Shown: positions 1 through 6,857 of the stretch, piece after piece | Numbering within the stretch: the stretch's first letter is position 1 | How the letters are laid out: every line of letters starts with the position of its first letter | From: Bacillota bacterium | Lineage (GTDB): Bacteria > Bacillota > Clostridia > Christensenellales > Aristaeellaceae | Assembly: GCA_023411175.1 (NCBI GenBank) | Contig: JAEYPB010000090.1 | Coordinates: forward strand, 1-15,015 | DNA: 15,015 bases | Reading direction: 5' to 3' | Notes under the pieces: generated by a model | Told to the model about the DNA's origin: nothing | The model's database searches: none | Seen by the model: the letters and a program-made list of their open reading frames with translations, nothing else | Program-made: the position numbers and the translations under genes

Positions 1-543
1 ACCTACGCCATCCAGGACGAGTACATGGCGCTGGCGGAGTATCGCGCGATCATCGAAAAGCACGGGGCGCTGCGGCCGTTCACCAGCCTGATTGAGGCCG
101 AGCAGCGGCACATCGACCTTCTGAAACCGCTCTTCACGGCGTACGGCGTGGCGGTGCCTGAGGACGACGCCGCGGGCCGTGTGACCGCGCCCGAGACGCT
201 GACGGAAGCGTACGAGGTGGGCCTCAAGGCGGAGACCGACAACACCGCGATGTACGGCGCGTTTCTTTCGCAGACCCTGCCCGATGACGTGAAGGCGGTG
301 TTCGCCTCTTTGAAGGCCGCTTCGGAGAACCATCGGTCCACATTTGAGCGCAGGATTTCCGGCCAGACCGGAAATGCCCAGGGCAACCGAAACGGTCGCG
401 GCAATGGCAGCATGAACGGACGTGGCAATGGCAACGGTCGCGGCAACGGCAACGTGAATGGTCGCGGCAACGCGTACAACAACGGCGGCAACCGCGGCGA
501 CTACCCGAATTGTTCAAACTGTCCGTATTGCCCGGCGGCGTAA
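1..543 (+). CDS. DUF2202-family ferritin-like protein, 5'-truncated, with Gly/Asn/Arg-rich tail and CxxCxxC end
   Basis: The reading frame is open from base 1, so the true start lies upstream; the ATG at 25 is internal. About 180 codons are visible. Residues 1-120 form the second half or more of a ferritin-like four-helix bundle. Candidate di-iron ligands are the E in QDEY, an ExxH in EQRHID, the E in EVGLKAE and a second ExxH in SENHRS. This spacing is typical of DUF2202/rubrerythrin-like proteins. Residues 131-157 are a Gly/Asn/Arg repeat. The tail ends with C171, C174 and C177 (CxxCxxC), which could bind metal or an Fe-S cluster. No enzymatic role is established for the family; iron or peroxide handling is an inference from the fold. 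A membrane Fe-S protein follows 87 bp downstream on the same strand, suggesting a redox pair. Family call is fairly sure, function is not. Confidence 0.8.
   Translation, partial: TYAIQDEYMALAEYRAIIEKHGALRPFTSLIEAEQRHIDLLKPLFTAYGVAVPEDDAAGRVTAPETLTEAYEVGLKAETDNTAMYGAFLSQTLPDDVKAVFASLKAASENHRSTFERRISGQTGNAQGNRNGRGNGSMNGRGNGNGRGNGNVNGRGNAYNNGGNRGDYPNCSNCPYCPAA
391..471 (+). repeat. In-frame tandem repeats coding NGRGNG
   Basis: Four copies of a unit coding Asn-Gly-Arg-Gly-Asn(-Gly) start at 391, 415, 433 and 457, with two-residue spacers Ser-Met and Asn-Val or none. Copies differ at synonymous positions (CGT and CGC; AAT and AAC; GGA, GGT and GGC), so the amino-acid repeat is kept while the DNA drifts. 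This argues for selection on a flexible basic linker rather than recent slippage. It joins the ferritin-like domain to the Cys-rich end of the same protein. Confidence 0.8.
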
Positions 544-556
544 CGCCCGGGGTTCA

Positions 557-590
557 GCCAGGTCGGGGCGTGGCCCGCTCCTGACCTGGC
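557..590 (+). other. Intergenic RNA hairpin between the ferritin-like and Fe-S genes
   Basis: An 8-bp perfect outer stem (GCCAGGTC at 557-564 with GACCTGGC at 583-590) encloses a second helix of about 6 bp (GGGGCG with CGCTCC, one G-U pair). What follows is C/A-rich with only scattered T, so it is not a clear intrinsic terminator. It could be a weak terminator or a processing or stability hairpin that sets unequal expression of the two genes. Confidence 0.5.
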
Positions 591-630
591 CTTCCAATAA
601 TTCTACATCACAAATGGGGAGCGATGAAGT

Positions 631-1731
631 TTGAAGCTTGCGAAATGGCTCAGGTGGATGATTCTGGGCGCAATCCTTGCGGGTTCGATGTTCCTGTCCT
701 ACATGCACACCAACGGGTTCGCGGGGTATCCTTCGGTGCATGCGCTGTGCCCGCTGGGTGGGCTTGAAAACTTCTGGTTCTGGCTGACCGCGGGGGCCAA
801 CGTTTCAAAGATTTTTGCGGGCACGATGACGCTGTTCTTCTTCCTGCTGGTGTTTACGCTCATCTTCGGACGCGCCTTTTGCGGGAACCTCTGCGCATTC
901 GGCTTCCTGCAGGAACTGCTGGGAAAGATCACAAAGAAGAAGCTCCGCGTCCCGGCCAAACTGGACAAGATGCTGAAGCTTTTAAAGTATGTGATGCTTG
1001 CCCTCGTCACACTGACGGCCTGGGTTACGCTGAAGCTTTGGATCTCCCCATACGACCCTTACGCCGCGTTTGCCCACATCTGGAGCGGAGCGGAACTGCT
1101 GAATGAGAATCTGATCGGTTTCATCCTCTTGATCGTGGTGGTCGTCGGGTCGATCTTTATCGACCGGTTCTTTTGTCGGTACCTGTGCCCCGCGGGCGCG
1201 CTGTACGGAATCCTCGGCAGGATCAGCCCGCTCAAGGTTAAGCATGACGCGTGCATCATATGCGGCAAATGCAGCAAAGCCTGTCCGATGGGCATCGATG
1301 TGGCTCACGTGGATGTGGTCACCTCGCCCGAGTGCATTGCCTGTGGCGCCTGCATAAACGCCTGCCCATCCAAAGATAAGCCGTTGAACTTCACGTTTGC
1401 GGGGTGGGTGGTTAAGCCCATCGCATTCGTACTGATCACGGTGCTCGTATTCTTCGGCAGTATTCTGGCCTTTGATGCGATGGGCCTGATGAAGCTGACC
1501 ACGCCGACGGTAGAAGAGGTGCAGGCCAGCGGCGTTACTCTGAGCCTAAAGGAGCTCAAAGGGTCTATGACCATCGAGGAAGGCGCGGCATACGTCGGGA
1601 TGGACATCAAGGCATTCCGGGAAATGATGGAGATTCCGGAAAACGTGCCGGACAACACCAAGTTCAAGGAAATTTCGCAGACCGCCCCCGGTTACGACTT
1701 CCACCAAATGGTGGAGGAAAATGAACAATAG
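631..1731 (+). CDS. Membrane 4Fe-4S binding protein (NapH/YccM/NosR-like)
   Basis: This is a polytopic membrane electron-transfer protein of 366 residues. Hydrophobic segments lie near residues 9-25, 62-80, 118-137, 161-177 and 260-281. Cysteine motifs in order are: C40-P in HALCPLGG; C84xxxC88 and C182xxxC186-P at helix ends (the paired Fer4_5 pattern); then two classical 4Fe-4S motifs, C208xxC211xxC214xxxC218-P and C235xxC238xxC241xxxC245-P. The last 60 residues form a soluble domain resembling the small C-terminal domain of some NapH-like proteins. The start is a TTG with GGGGAG nine bases upstream. The ATG at 624 is in another frame, and the next in-frame ATG (658) would lose the N-terminal helix. 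It probably passes electrons across or along the membrane, perhaps to or from the ferritin-like partner. The partner link is inference. Confidence 0.88.
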   Translation: MKLAKWLRWMILGAILAGSMFLSYMHTNGFAGYPSVHALCPLGGLENFWFWLTAGANVSKIFAGTMTLFFFLLVFTLIFGRAFCGNLCAFGFLQELLGKITKKKLRVPAKLDKMLKLLKYVMLALVTLTAWVTLKLWISPYDPYAAFAHIWSGAELLNENLIGFILLIVVVVGSIFIDRFFCRYLCPAGALYGILGRISPLKVKHDACIICGKCSKACPMGIDVAHVDVVTSPECIACGACINACPSKDKPLNFTFAGWVVKPIAFVLITVLVFFGSILAFDAMGLMKLTTPTVEEVQASGVTLSLKELKGSMTIEEGAAYVGMDIKAFREMMEIPENVPDNTKFKEISQTAPGYDFHQMVEENEQ

Positions 1732-1760
1732 AGGAAAAGCATCGGCATTTGCATGGAAAG

Positions 1761-1784
1761 CCCGCCTGTCTCGGCGGGTTTTCC
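1761..1784 (+). terminator. Intrinsic terminator after the Fe-S gene
   Basis: CCCGCC (1761-1766) pairs perfectly with GGCGGG (1773-1778) across a six-base loop and is followed by TTTTCCTC. It lies 30 bp after the Fe-S protein stop codon and ends the first operon. Confidence 0.8.
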
Positions 1785-1846
1785 TCATTCCTACCAGACA
1801 AGGCACACAAAACTGTACAGAAAAGATGAGGTCATGGTATACTTCC

Positions 1847-2055
1847 ATGGGAAGAAAAGAAGGGGAAAACCATGGATGAAACGGCGGATCTACAGCGAGG
1901 CGCAGAAGAACCAACTGGCGGAGCTTTCGGCCACGGAAAGTCCAGAAGCGGGATTATCCGGGAATACGACCGGATCAGCCCTTGACAAATGGGCGAAGCG
2001 GATCAGAAAACCTTCCAATTATCAGCCAAATTCTCTGAAAAAAACGCAGTATTAA
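1847..2055 (+). pseudogene. Decayed IS3-family transposase OrfA fragment
   Basis: No single frame is intact, but three frames read in turn give a recognisable IS3-type OrfA N-terminus. The frame from the ATG at 1847 gives MGRKEGE. It then shifts to the frame reading MKRRIYSEAQKNQLAEL (ATG at 1876). Near 1925 it shifts to GKSRSGIIREYDRIS (1938-1979), which ends in a stop at 1983. Near 1975 it returns to the second frame for SALDKWAKRIRK. GKSxSxIIREYD followed by SALDKWxK is the helix-turn-helix core of many Firmicutes IS3 OrfA proteins (from memory of the family). The coiled-coil end of OrfA and all of OrfB (DDE catalytic part) are absent, so the element is dead. The continuous 100-codon frame from 1753 across this stretch is therefore not a real gene. 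The rest of 1785-2088 shows nothing else I can name. Terminal inverted repeats were not found. Confidence 0.6.
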
Positions 2056-2088
2056 CGAAATATTTGCGGGTTTGCGTGGCCGATCCCA

Positions 2089-2117
2089 TTGAAATCAGAA
2101 AATTAGTATGGTATTAT
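2089..2117 (+). promoter_or_regulatory. Sigma-A-type promoter for the YheO-regulator operon
   Basis: TTGAAA at 2089-2094 and TATTAT at 2112-2117 are separated by 17 bp, in a local AT-rich patch that contrasts with the GC-rich genes. The regulator ATG follows 24 bp after the -10 box. The ribosome binding site there is only a weak GGTGGCGGG stretch. Confidence 0.7.
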
Positions 2118-2141
2118 AACAATTAGTTAGGCGGTGGCGGG

Positions 2142-2804
2142 ATGAAATCCATCGGAGATCAGAGGGATTTTCTGAAGCAGGTCATGGATCTGTTGGAACA
2201 GCATTTTGGATACAACTGCGAGATCGTACTGCACGATCTGACGGGTGATTACGATAAAACCATCGTGGACATCCGGAACGGGCACATCACCGGGCGCCGG
2301 GTGGGCGACTGCGGCAGCAACCTGGGTCTTGAGGTGCTGCGCGGTACGGTGGTGGACGGCGAGCGGTACAACTACATCACGTACACCCCCGACGCCAAGA
2401 TTCTGCGCTCCTCATCCATGTACATGCGGGACGATGCAGGCCGCGTGGTGGGTTCGCTATGCGTCAACACCGACATCACCCAGTCCGTCAAATTCGAGCA
2501 GCACCTGCACGAGCTCAACAACATGAACGTGGACAAACCGGACAAAACGCCCGAAGTCTTTGCCAAGGATGTCAAGCAGTTGTTGGAATACCTCCTCGAA
2601 GAGGGCGAGCGGCTTGTCGGCAAGAGCGCGGCCGATATGAACAAAGAGGATCGCGTCAGCTTTATCGCCCATCTCGACAAGAGCGGCGCTTTTCTGATCA
2701 CCAAATCCAGTGAGCGGGTCTGCGAGTTTCTGGGCATCTCCAAATACACGCTGTACGCGACGCTGGACAAGCTTCGGAACGGTGAAAAGCCGGAAAATCC
2801 GTAA
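2142..2804 (+). CDS. YheO/DauR-like transcriptional regulator (PAS-like domain plus HTH)
   Basis: This 220-residue protein has two parts. Residues about 8-118 match the YheO-like PAS domain pattern, including EIVLHDLTG near the start and GSLCVNTDIT near the end. Residues about 165-212 form the DauR-type helix-turn-helix with the signature GAFLITKSSERVCEFLGIS followed by KYTLYATLDKL. Known relatives such as DauR control D-amino-acid catabolism, and this gene sits first in an operon with a D-aminoacylase 12 bp downstream. The likely role is to sense a D-amino-acid-related ligand and control its own operon. The ligand and the sign of regulation cannot be read from the sequence. Length fits the family (about 210-240). 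Confidence 0.88.
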   Translation: MKSIGDQRDFLKQVMDLLEQHFGYNCEIVLHDLTGDYDKTIVDIRNGHITGRRVGDCGSNLGLEVLRGTVVDGERYNYITYTPDAKILRSSSMYMRDDAGRVVGSLCVNTDITQSVKFEQHLHELNNMNVDKPDKTPEVFAKDVKQLLEYLLEEGERLVGKSAADMNKEDRVSFIAHLDKSGAFLITKSSERVCEFLGISKYTLYATLDKLRNGEKPENP

Positions 2805-2816
2805 GGAGACGAGGGT

Positions 2817-4421
2817 ATGGATTGTCTGATTCACGGCGGAATGATCGTCGACGGCACCGGAAGGCCGCCATACGCGGGTGACATCCTGATCCGGCGCGAT
2901 GAAATCGCCGCCGTCGGGCAGGTGGACGCGCCGGAGGGCATCTGGCGCGTTGACGCCCGAGGGCTCGTCGTGACGCCCGGCCTCATCGACGCGCACACCC
3001 ACGCGGACCTGGCGCTTATGCAAAACCGCCAGCAGCCAAACGCGCTCTATCAGGGCATTTCGACGATGGTGGTGGGGCAGTGTGGCCTGGGGTTTGCGCC
3101 TGTCGTTGAGGACGACCTTGAAAATGCCATTCAAATGAATTCGGGCATCTTCGGGCGCCTGCCCGGAAATTGCCCGCGGTGGCGGAGTTTTTCCGAATTT
3201 CTGGGCCTTCTGGACGGCTGCGCGGTCAACGTCGGCGCAATGGTCCCGCACAACGCGGTTCGGCAGATCGCCTGCGGCTATCAAAACTCGCCGCTGACCG
3301 GTGCGCGGCTTGAAGCGGCGCTTGCGGCGCTGGACGAAGCGCTGTCTGAGGGCGCGCTGGGCCTTTCTGTAGGGCTGAGCTATTATCCGGGCGGCTATGG
3401 CGACACGGGCGAGCTGATCGAGCTGTGCCGCGCCATCCAAAGGCGCGACGCTCTGTTCTGCGTACACATGCGGCTCGACGTCAACAATCCTGACTTCAGG
3501 CCCATGGACGAAATCGCCCGCGTGGCGGAAGAGACGCGGGTGCGCACCAACATGCTGCATCACCGAACCGGCGGTTTTGAACCGCATACCGACGTCACAG
3601 CGCCGTTTGAGCGAGCCGCCCGCGCCGGGGCGGAGGTCACTTTTGAGTTCTATCCGTACTTGGTCGGCTCCGGGCTTGTGCTGGCCGTGGTGCCCGACTG
3701 GGCGCAGGAGGGCGGGCCGGACGAGATCCTGAAGCGGCTGGAGTCCAAATCACTCCGCCCGAAGCTGATGAAGGATCTGGAGCACCGCTACGGCTTCTTC
3801 TTCCCCAACGGAGCGACGGGCAGGATATACCTGACCCGCGATCCCTACAGCCCGGACCGGGGCAAAACCATCGACGAAATCGCGCAAGAGCACGGCGAAG
3901 CGCCGTGGGAGACGGCGGTGCGCCTTCTGATCGAAAACCAGCTGGAGGTTGGCTTCAACGGCGTTGAGTTCAAGTCTCCGGAACTGCAGGAAAAGCTGTA
4001 CGACGATCAATACCGCCTGTTCCTGGACGAGCGCTACACCGTCGGCAGCGATTCCATTCCGTCGGGCGGCCTGTCCCACCCGAGGACCAGCGGCGCTTTC
4101 GCGCGGATCATCGCACAGATGCGAAAGCGCGGGGTGCCGATGGAGACCGTCATCCGCAAGCTGTCCGCGAAGCCGGCGGAAATCTACCGCATCAGCGACC
4201 GGGGCGTGCTTCTGCCCGGAAAAAAGGCGGACATCTGCCTGATGGACTACGACCGCGTGGAAGACGGAGCGGACGAGGACTTTTCCCGCAGAAAGCCGGA
4301 GGGCATTGTGACGCTCTTCGTCAACGGCCTTCCGGTCATGCGCGAGGGCACGCTGACTGGCGAACTGAGCGGCCGCGCGCTGAGACGCGGCAAATCAACA
4401 CCGCTGGGGGCAGAAGTATGA
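2817..4421 (+). CDS. N-acyl-D-amino-acid deacylase (D-aminoacylase), amidohydrolase superfamily
   Basis: This is a 534-residue zinc hydrolase expected to split N-acyl-D-amino acids into a free D-amino acid and a carboxylate in the cytoplasm. The N-terminal beta-sandwich strand (DCLIHGGMIVDGTG) leads into PGLIDAHTHAD, with metal ligands H60 and H62. The family cysteine is C89 in VVGQCGLGFAP. Further candidate ligands are H217 (CVHMR) and H248/H249 (LHHRTGG). The catalytic Asp is D412 in TVGSDSIPSGG. The C-terminal strand with LFVNGLPVMREG returns to the sandwich domain. AAGGAG, overlapping the upstream stop codon, sets the start. The C-terminal end overlaps the next gene by 4 bp, so translation is probably coupled. 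It is slightly longer than characterised D-aminoacylases (about 480-500). Acyl and amino-acid specificity cannot be told, and a related N-acyl-D-Glu/Asp or dipeptide hydrolase is possible. Confidence 0.87.
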   Translation: MDCLIHGGMIVDGTGRPPYAGDILIRRDEIAAVGQVDAPEGIWRVDARGLVVTPGLIDAHTHADLALMQNRQQPNALYQGISTMVVGQCGLGFAPVVEDDLENAIQMNSGIFGRLPGNCPRWRSFSEFLGLLDGCAVNVGAMVPHNAVRQIACGYQNSPLTGARLEAALAALDEALSEGALGLSVGLSYYPGGYGDTGELIELCRAIQRRDALFCVHMRLDVNNPDFRPMDEIARVAEETRVRTNMLHHRTGGFEPHTDVTAPFERAARAGAEVTFEFYPYLVGSGLVLAVVPDWAQEGGPDEILKRLESKSLRPKLMKDLEHRYGFFFPNGATGRIYLTRDPYSPDRGKTIDEIAQEHGEAPWETAVRLLIENQLEVGFNGVEFKSPELQEKLYDDQYRLFLDERYTVGSDSIPSGGLSHPRTSGAFARIIAQMRKRGVPMETVIRKLSAKPAEIYRISDRGVLLPGKKADICLMDYDRVEDGADEDFSRRKPEGIVTLFVNGLPVMREGTLTGELSGRALRRGKSTPLGAEV

Positions 4422-5548
4422 GCTTTTACGAGAAAATGGGGCTAAAGCCGCTCATCAACGCCAGCGAAACCTACACAAACCTGGGCGGTTCGCTGATGGC
4501 GGAAGAAACGCTTGATGCGATGCGCCAGGCCGGGCACGGCTTTGTGGACATGGGAAAGCTCATGGACGCCGTGTGCGCGCGCGCGGCGACGCTGACCCGG
4601 AACGAGGCCGCGTTTGTCACGAGCGGCGCGGCCGCGGGCGTGATTCTAAGCGCCGCCAGCGCGCTGTGCGGCCTGGACGAATCGCTGCACGATCAGCTGC
4701 CCTTCGCCGGAGATTTTCCGAAAAACCGTATTCTGATCTTCGACGGCGCGTACCGAAGGATGATCCCGTACTGGCGGTTGATCGCGATGACCGGCGCGAC
4801 GATCGTGCCGGTTGCGCCGACCGTTGAAGCGATGCTCGCGGCGGCGGACGAGAAATGTGCGGCGGCATTCCTGTTCGCGGGATCGCTGTATGAAAAGGAT
4901 GTGCCCTGCTGCGAGGACGCGATTCCGAAGCTCAAGGCAGCGGGAATGACCGTCGTCGTCGACGCCGCGGCGCAGCTTCCGCCGGCGTCCAATCTCTGGC
5001 ATTACACGCGGGAACTGGGTGCGGATCTCGCCGTCTTCAGCGGCGGCAAGCACATCCGCGGCCCGCAGTCCACCGGCCTCATCGCCGGCCGCGGGGACCT
5101 CGTCGCCGGTTGCCGCATGAGTGCCTGCCCCAACCCACGCATCGGCCGGGCCTTCAAGACGGGCAAGGAGGAGTTGGCCGGGTTCATCACGGCGCTGGAG
5201 CTGTTTCTGGCCGATGATGGCCGATACGCCCGCCAATTGGAGATGCTGGAAACCCTGCGCGGCCTTTTGAACGAAGGCGCGAAGGTTGCGGCGCGGATTG
5301 TTTCCGAAGGCAGGCTGGGCACCGAACAGCCGCTCCTGATCGCAACGCTGCCGGAGGGGGTCTCCGCGAAGGAAGTCAACGAGCGGACGCGCGCGCTGCC
5401 GAGGCCCATCGACGTGGGCGTCTATCCGCCGGAATTCGGCATGCCGGAAAACACCATGTTCCTGAACGCCTACAACCTGTCGCCCGGCGAGGTCGAAACG
5501 GTTGCCCGAGCCGTGTGTGATCAGGTCAACGCGCTCAGAAAGGAGTGA
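4418..5548 (+). CDS. SelA/DgaE-like PLP-dependent lyase (aminotransferase class V fold)
   Basis: This 376-residue fold-type I PLP enzyme belongs to the SelA-like group that includes D-glucosaminate-6-phosphate ammonia-lyase (DgaE). The opening GLKPLINASETYTNLGGSLM is the group's usual N-terminus. VTSGAAAG (67-74) should bind the PLP phosphate. D182 in VVVDAAAQLPP should contact the pyridine nitrogen. K211 in VFSGGKHIRGPQ is the Schiff-base lysine. It is not true SelA: it is shorter, and no selenocysteine genes are near. The ATG overlaps the deacylase stop (ATGA), and a RidA-family gene follows after 5 bp. This order suggests an ammonia-lyase or related elimination acting on the amino compound freed by the deacylase, giving a 2-keto product. 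The substrate is inference. Confidence 0.82.
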   Translation: MSFYEKMGLKPLINASETYTNLGGSLMAEETLDAMRQAGHGFVDMGKLMDAVCARAATLTRNEAAFVTSGAAAGVILSAASALCGLDESLHDQLPFAGDFPKNRILIFDGAYRRMIPYWRLIAMTGATIVPVAPTVEAMLAAADEKCAAAFLFAGSLYEKDVPCCEDAIPKLKAAGMTVVVDAAAQLPPASNLWHYTRELGADLAVFSGGKHIRGPQSTGLIAGRGDLVAGCRMSACPNPRIGRAFKTGKEELAGFITALELFLADDGRYARQLEMLETLRGLLNEGAKVAARIVSEGRLGTEQPLLIATLPEGVSAKEVNERTRALPRPIDVGVYPPEFGMPENTMFLNAYNLSPGEVETVARAVCDQVNALRKE

Positions 5549-5553
5549 TTCCA

Positions 5554-6021
5554 ATGGGGAAGATTGAGAATCGGTTGGAGGCGCTGGGCATAAAGCTGCC
5601 CGAACCGCCGGAGAGGGCCGGGCTGTACATGCAGACCAAGGGCTTTGAGGACGTACTTTGCGTATCGGGCTGCGGGCCGGATCTTCCGGGAGAGCCCTTT
5701 CCCAAGGGAAAGCTGGGCGAGATGACGATTGAGGAAGGGCAAAAGGCTGCCGCGAACTGCATGCTCAACGCGCTCGCCATTCTGAAACGCGATCTCGGCA
5801 CGCTGGACAGGGTGAAGAGCGTCATCAAAATGCTGGCCTTTGTCGCGAGCGGGAACGATTTTTACGAGCAGCCCGCCGTCGCCAACGGCGCGAGCCGCCT
5901 TCTGATCGACATATTCGGCGAGGGGGCAGGGTGCCCCTCCCGCAGCGCCATCGGCGTCAACGTGCTGCCGGGCAATATTCCGGTGGAAGTGGAACTGATG
6001 GTACAAATTGACCGGGACTAG
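5554..6021 (+). CDS. RidA (YjgF/YER057c/UK114) family protein
   Basis: This is a 155-residue protein of the family that hydrolyses reactive enamine/imine intermediates released by PLP enzymes. The conserved substrate-carboxylate arginine is R130 in CPSRSAIGVNVLPG, and the family acidic residue lies in VEVELMVQI (E145/E147). An N-terminal extension of about 25 residues, ERAGLYMQTKGFEDVLCVSG and the later NxxNALAILK helix are typical of the longer RidA-like subgroup. AAGGAG at 5540-5545 is eight bases before the ATG at 5554, favouring this start over an in-frame GTG at 5545 that lies inside the Shine-Dalgarno. Being the last gene after the PLP lyase fits removal of 2-aminoacrylate-like intermediates. 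Some subgroup members are not deaminases, so activity is inferred. Confidence 0.87.
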   Translation: MGKIENRLEALGIKLPEPPERAGLYMQTKGFEDVLCVSGCGPDLPGEPFPKGKLGEMTIEEGQKAAANCMLNALAILKRDLGTLDRVKSVIKMLAFVASGNDFYEQPAVANGASRLLIDIFGEGAGCPSRSAIGVNVLPGNIPVEVELMVQIDRD

Positions 6022-6026
6022 AACGG

Positions 6027-6056
6027 TTGTCACAGCGCCCCCATTCATGCTATAAT
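6027..6056 (+). promoter_or_regulatory. Promoter of the GntR-family regulator
   Basis: TTGTCA (6027-6032) and a consensus TATAAT (6051-6056) with an 18-bp spacer lie just after the RidA stop codon and 39 bp before the regulator ATG. This makes the regulator its own transcription unit, although no terminator separates it from the upstream operon. Confidence 0.72.
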
Positions 6057-6064
6057 GCGTATGA

Positions 6065-6076
6065 ATTTGATCAAAT
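6065..6076. promoter_or_regulatory. Perfect 12-bp palindrome, candidate GntR operator
   Basis: ATTTGATCAAAT is a perfect palindrome centred about 14 bp past the -10 box and 20 bp before the regulator start, where a bound repressor would block transcription. Its half-site ATTTGAT recurs twice in the transporter promoter (6860 and 6888). This suggests autoregulation and shared control; binding is inference. Confidence 0.5.
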
Positions 6077-6095
6077 ATAGATCGGGGCGTTACAA

Positions 6096-6767
6096 ATGAA
6101 CGGAGCGGTCACCAGAAAAACGCTTTCCAGACAGGTTGTCGATCAACTCAGGGCGGACATCATCACCCGCGTGTTTCCGGTGGGGAGCCACATTACCGTT
6201 AGGTCCATCGCCGAGCGCTATGATACCAGTCCGATCCCTGTGCGGGAGGCGTTCAACGTGCTCAGCGGCGAGAAGCTGATCAAGCTGTCTCCGTACAAGG
6301 GTGCCACGGTCTGCACGATCGACCGGCAGTTTTTTGAAAACATTTACCGCATCCTGAACGCGCTGGAGATGCTGATGATCGAAAGCACGATGGAGAATTG
6401 GTCCGACAGCCTGCGCCGCGAGGTAACCGACATCAACGAGCAGATCGGCGCGCTGCAGACGATGGAGCTGATCTGGGAGAAGTATCAGGACCTCAACGAT
6501 CAGTTTCATCAGAAGCTGGAGCAGTTCAGCCGGAACGACCAGGCGCTGGAGCTGATCTATGACTACCGCTCCATCGCCCGCCTGATCGCCCGGGAGCACG
6601 GGGTTGTGCTCGCGTCGGTTGATCGGCTCAACGAATCCCATCAGGAGCACAACCGCATCATTGAGGCCTATGAGGCGCGCGACCTTCAGGCCTGCCGCCA
6701 GGCGTACATGATACACGCCGACAACTCTCGCCTGCCCACCATGAAGCGGATTTTCGGAGAGGCGTAG
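6096..6767 (+). CDS. GntR-family transcriptional regulator, FadR/FCD subfamily
   Basis: This is a 223-residue regulator. Residues 8-72 are the winged helix: LSRQVVDQLRADII, then TVRSIAERYDTSPIPVREAF and the wing KLSPYKGATV. Residues about 80-215 are the all-helical FCD ligand domain. Its candidate metal-binding residues are D135/H138 (DQFHQKL), H182 or H185 (ESHQEHN) and H207 (MIHADN), in the usual FCD order. FCD members usually sense small carboxylates or sugar acids, fitting the sugar-acid catabolic genes downstream. It has its own promoter with a palindrome between promoter and start, and the same half-site occurs at the transporter promoter, so it probably represses itself and the transport operon. 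The ATG at 6096 starts just before the helix-turn-helix; its ribosome binding site is weak (GGGGCG). Confidence 0.88.
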   Translation: MNGAVTRKTLSRQVVDQLRADIITRVFPVGSHITVRSIAERYDTSPIPVREAFNVLSGEKLIKLSPYKGATVCTIDRQFFENIYRILNALEMLMIESTMENWSDSLRREVTDINEQIGALQTMELIWEKYQDLNDQFHQKLEQFSRNDQALELIYDYRSIARLIAREHGVVLASVDRLNESHQEHNRIIEAYEARDLQACRQAYMIHADNSRLPTMKRIFGEA

Positions 6768-6857
6768 CGGGTATCCGCGGCCGAAAGCGCGGGGCAAAGC
6801 ATTACAGGAAACAAAGGCATAGATGAACGGGTATCACTAATGAAGGAAAAATATGTG

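Noticed and set aside
391..471. CRISPR-like or VNTR repeat array
   Set aside because: The units are short, in frame, without unique spacers, and code a simple NGRGNG linker inside a protein.
1753..2055. A 100-codon small protein gene after the first terminator
   Set aside because: The frame is a patchwork of a frameshifted IS3 OrfA fragment plus noncoding sequence, and its first codons lie inside the terminator hairpin.
2457..3587. A 376-codon minus-strand open frame across the regulator and deacylase
   Set aside because: Antisense shadow; the plus-strand genes carry all the conserved catalytic and HTH motifs.
4418..5548. Selenocysteine synthase SelA
   Set aside because: It is about 90 residues shorter than SelA, has the DgaE-like N-terminus, and there are no selenocysteine tRNA, selB or selD genes in the window.
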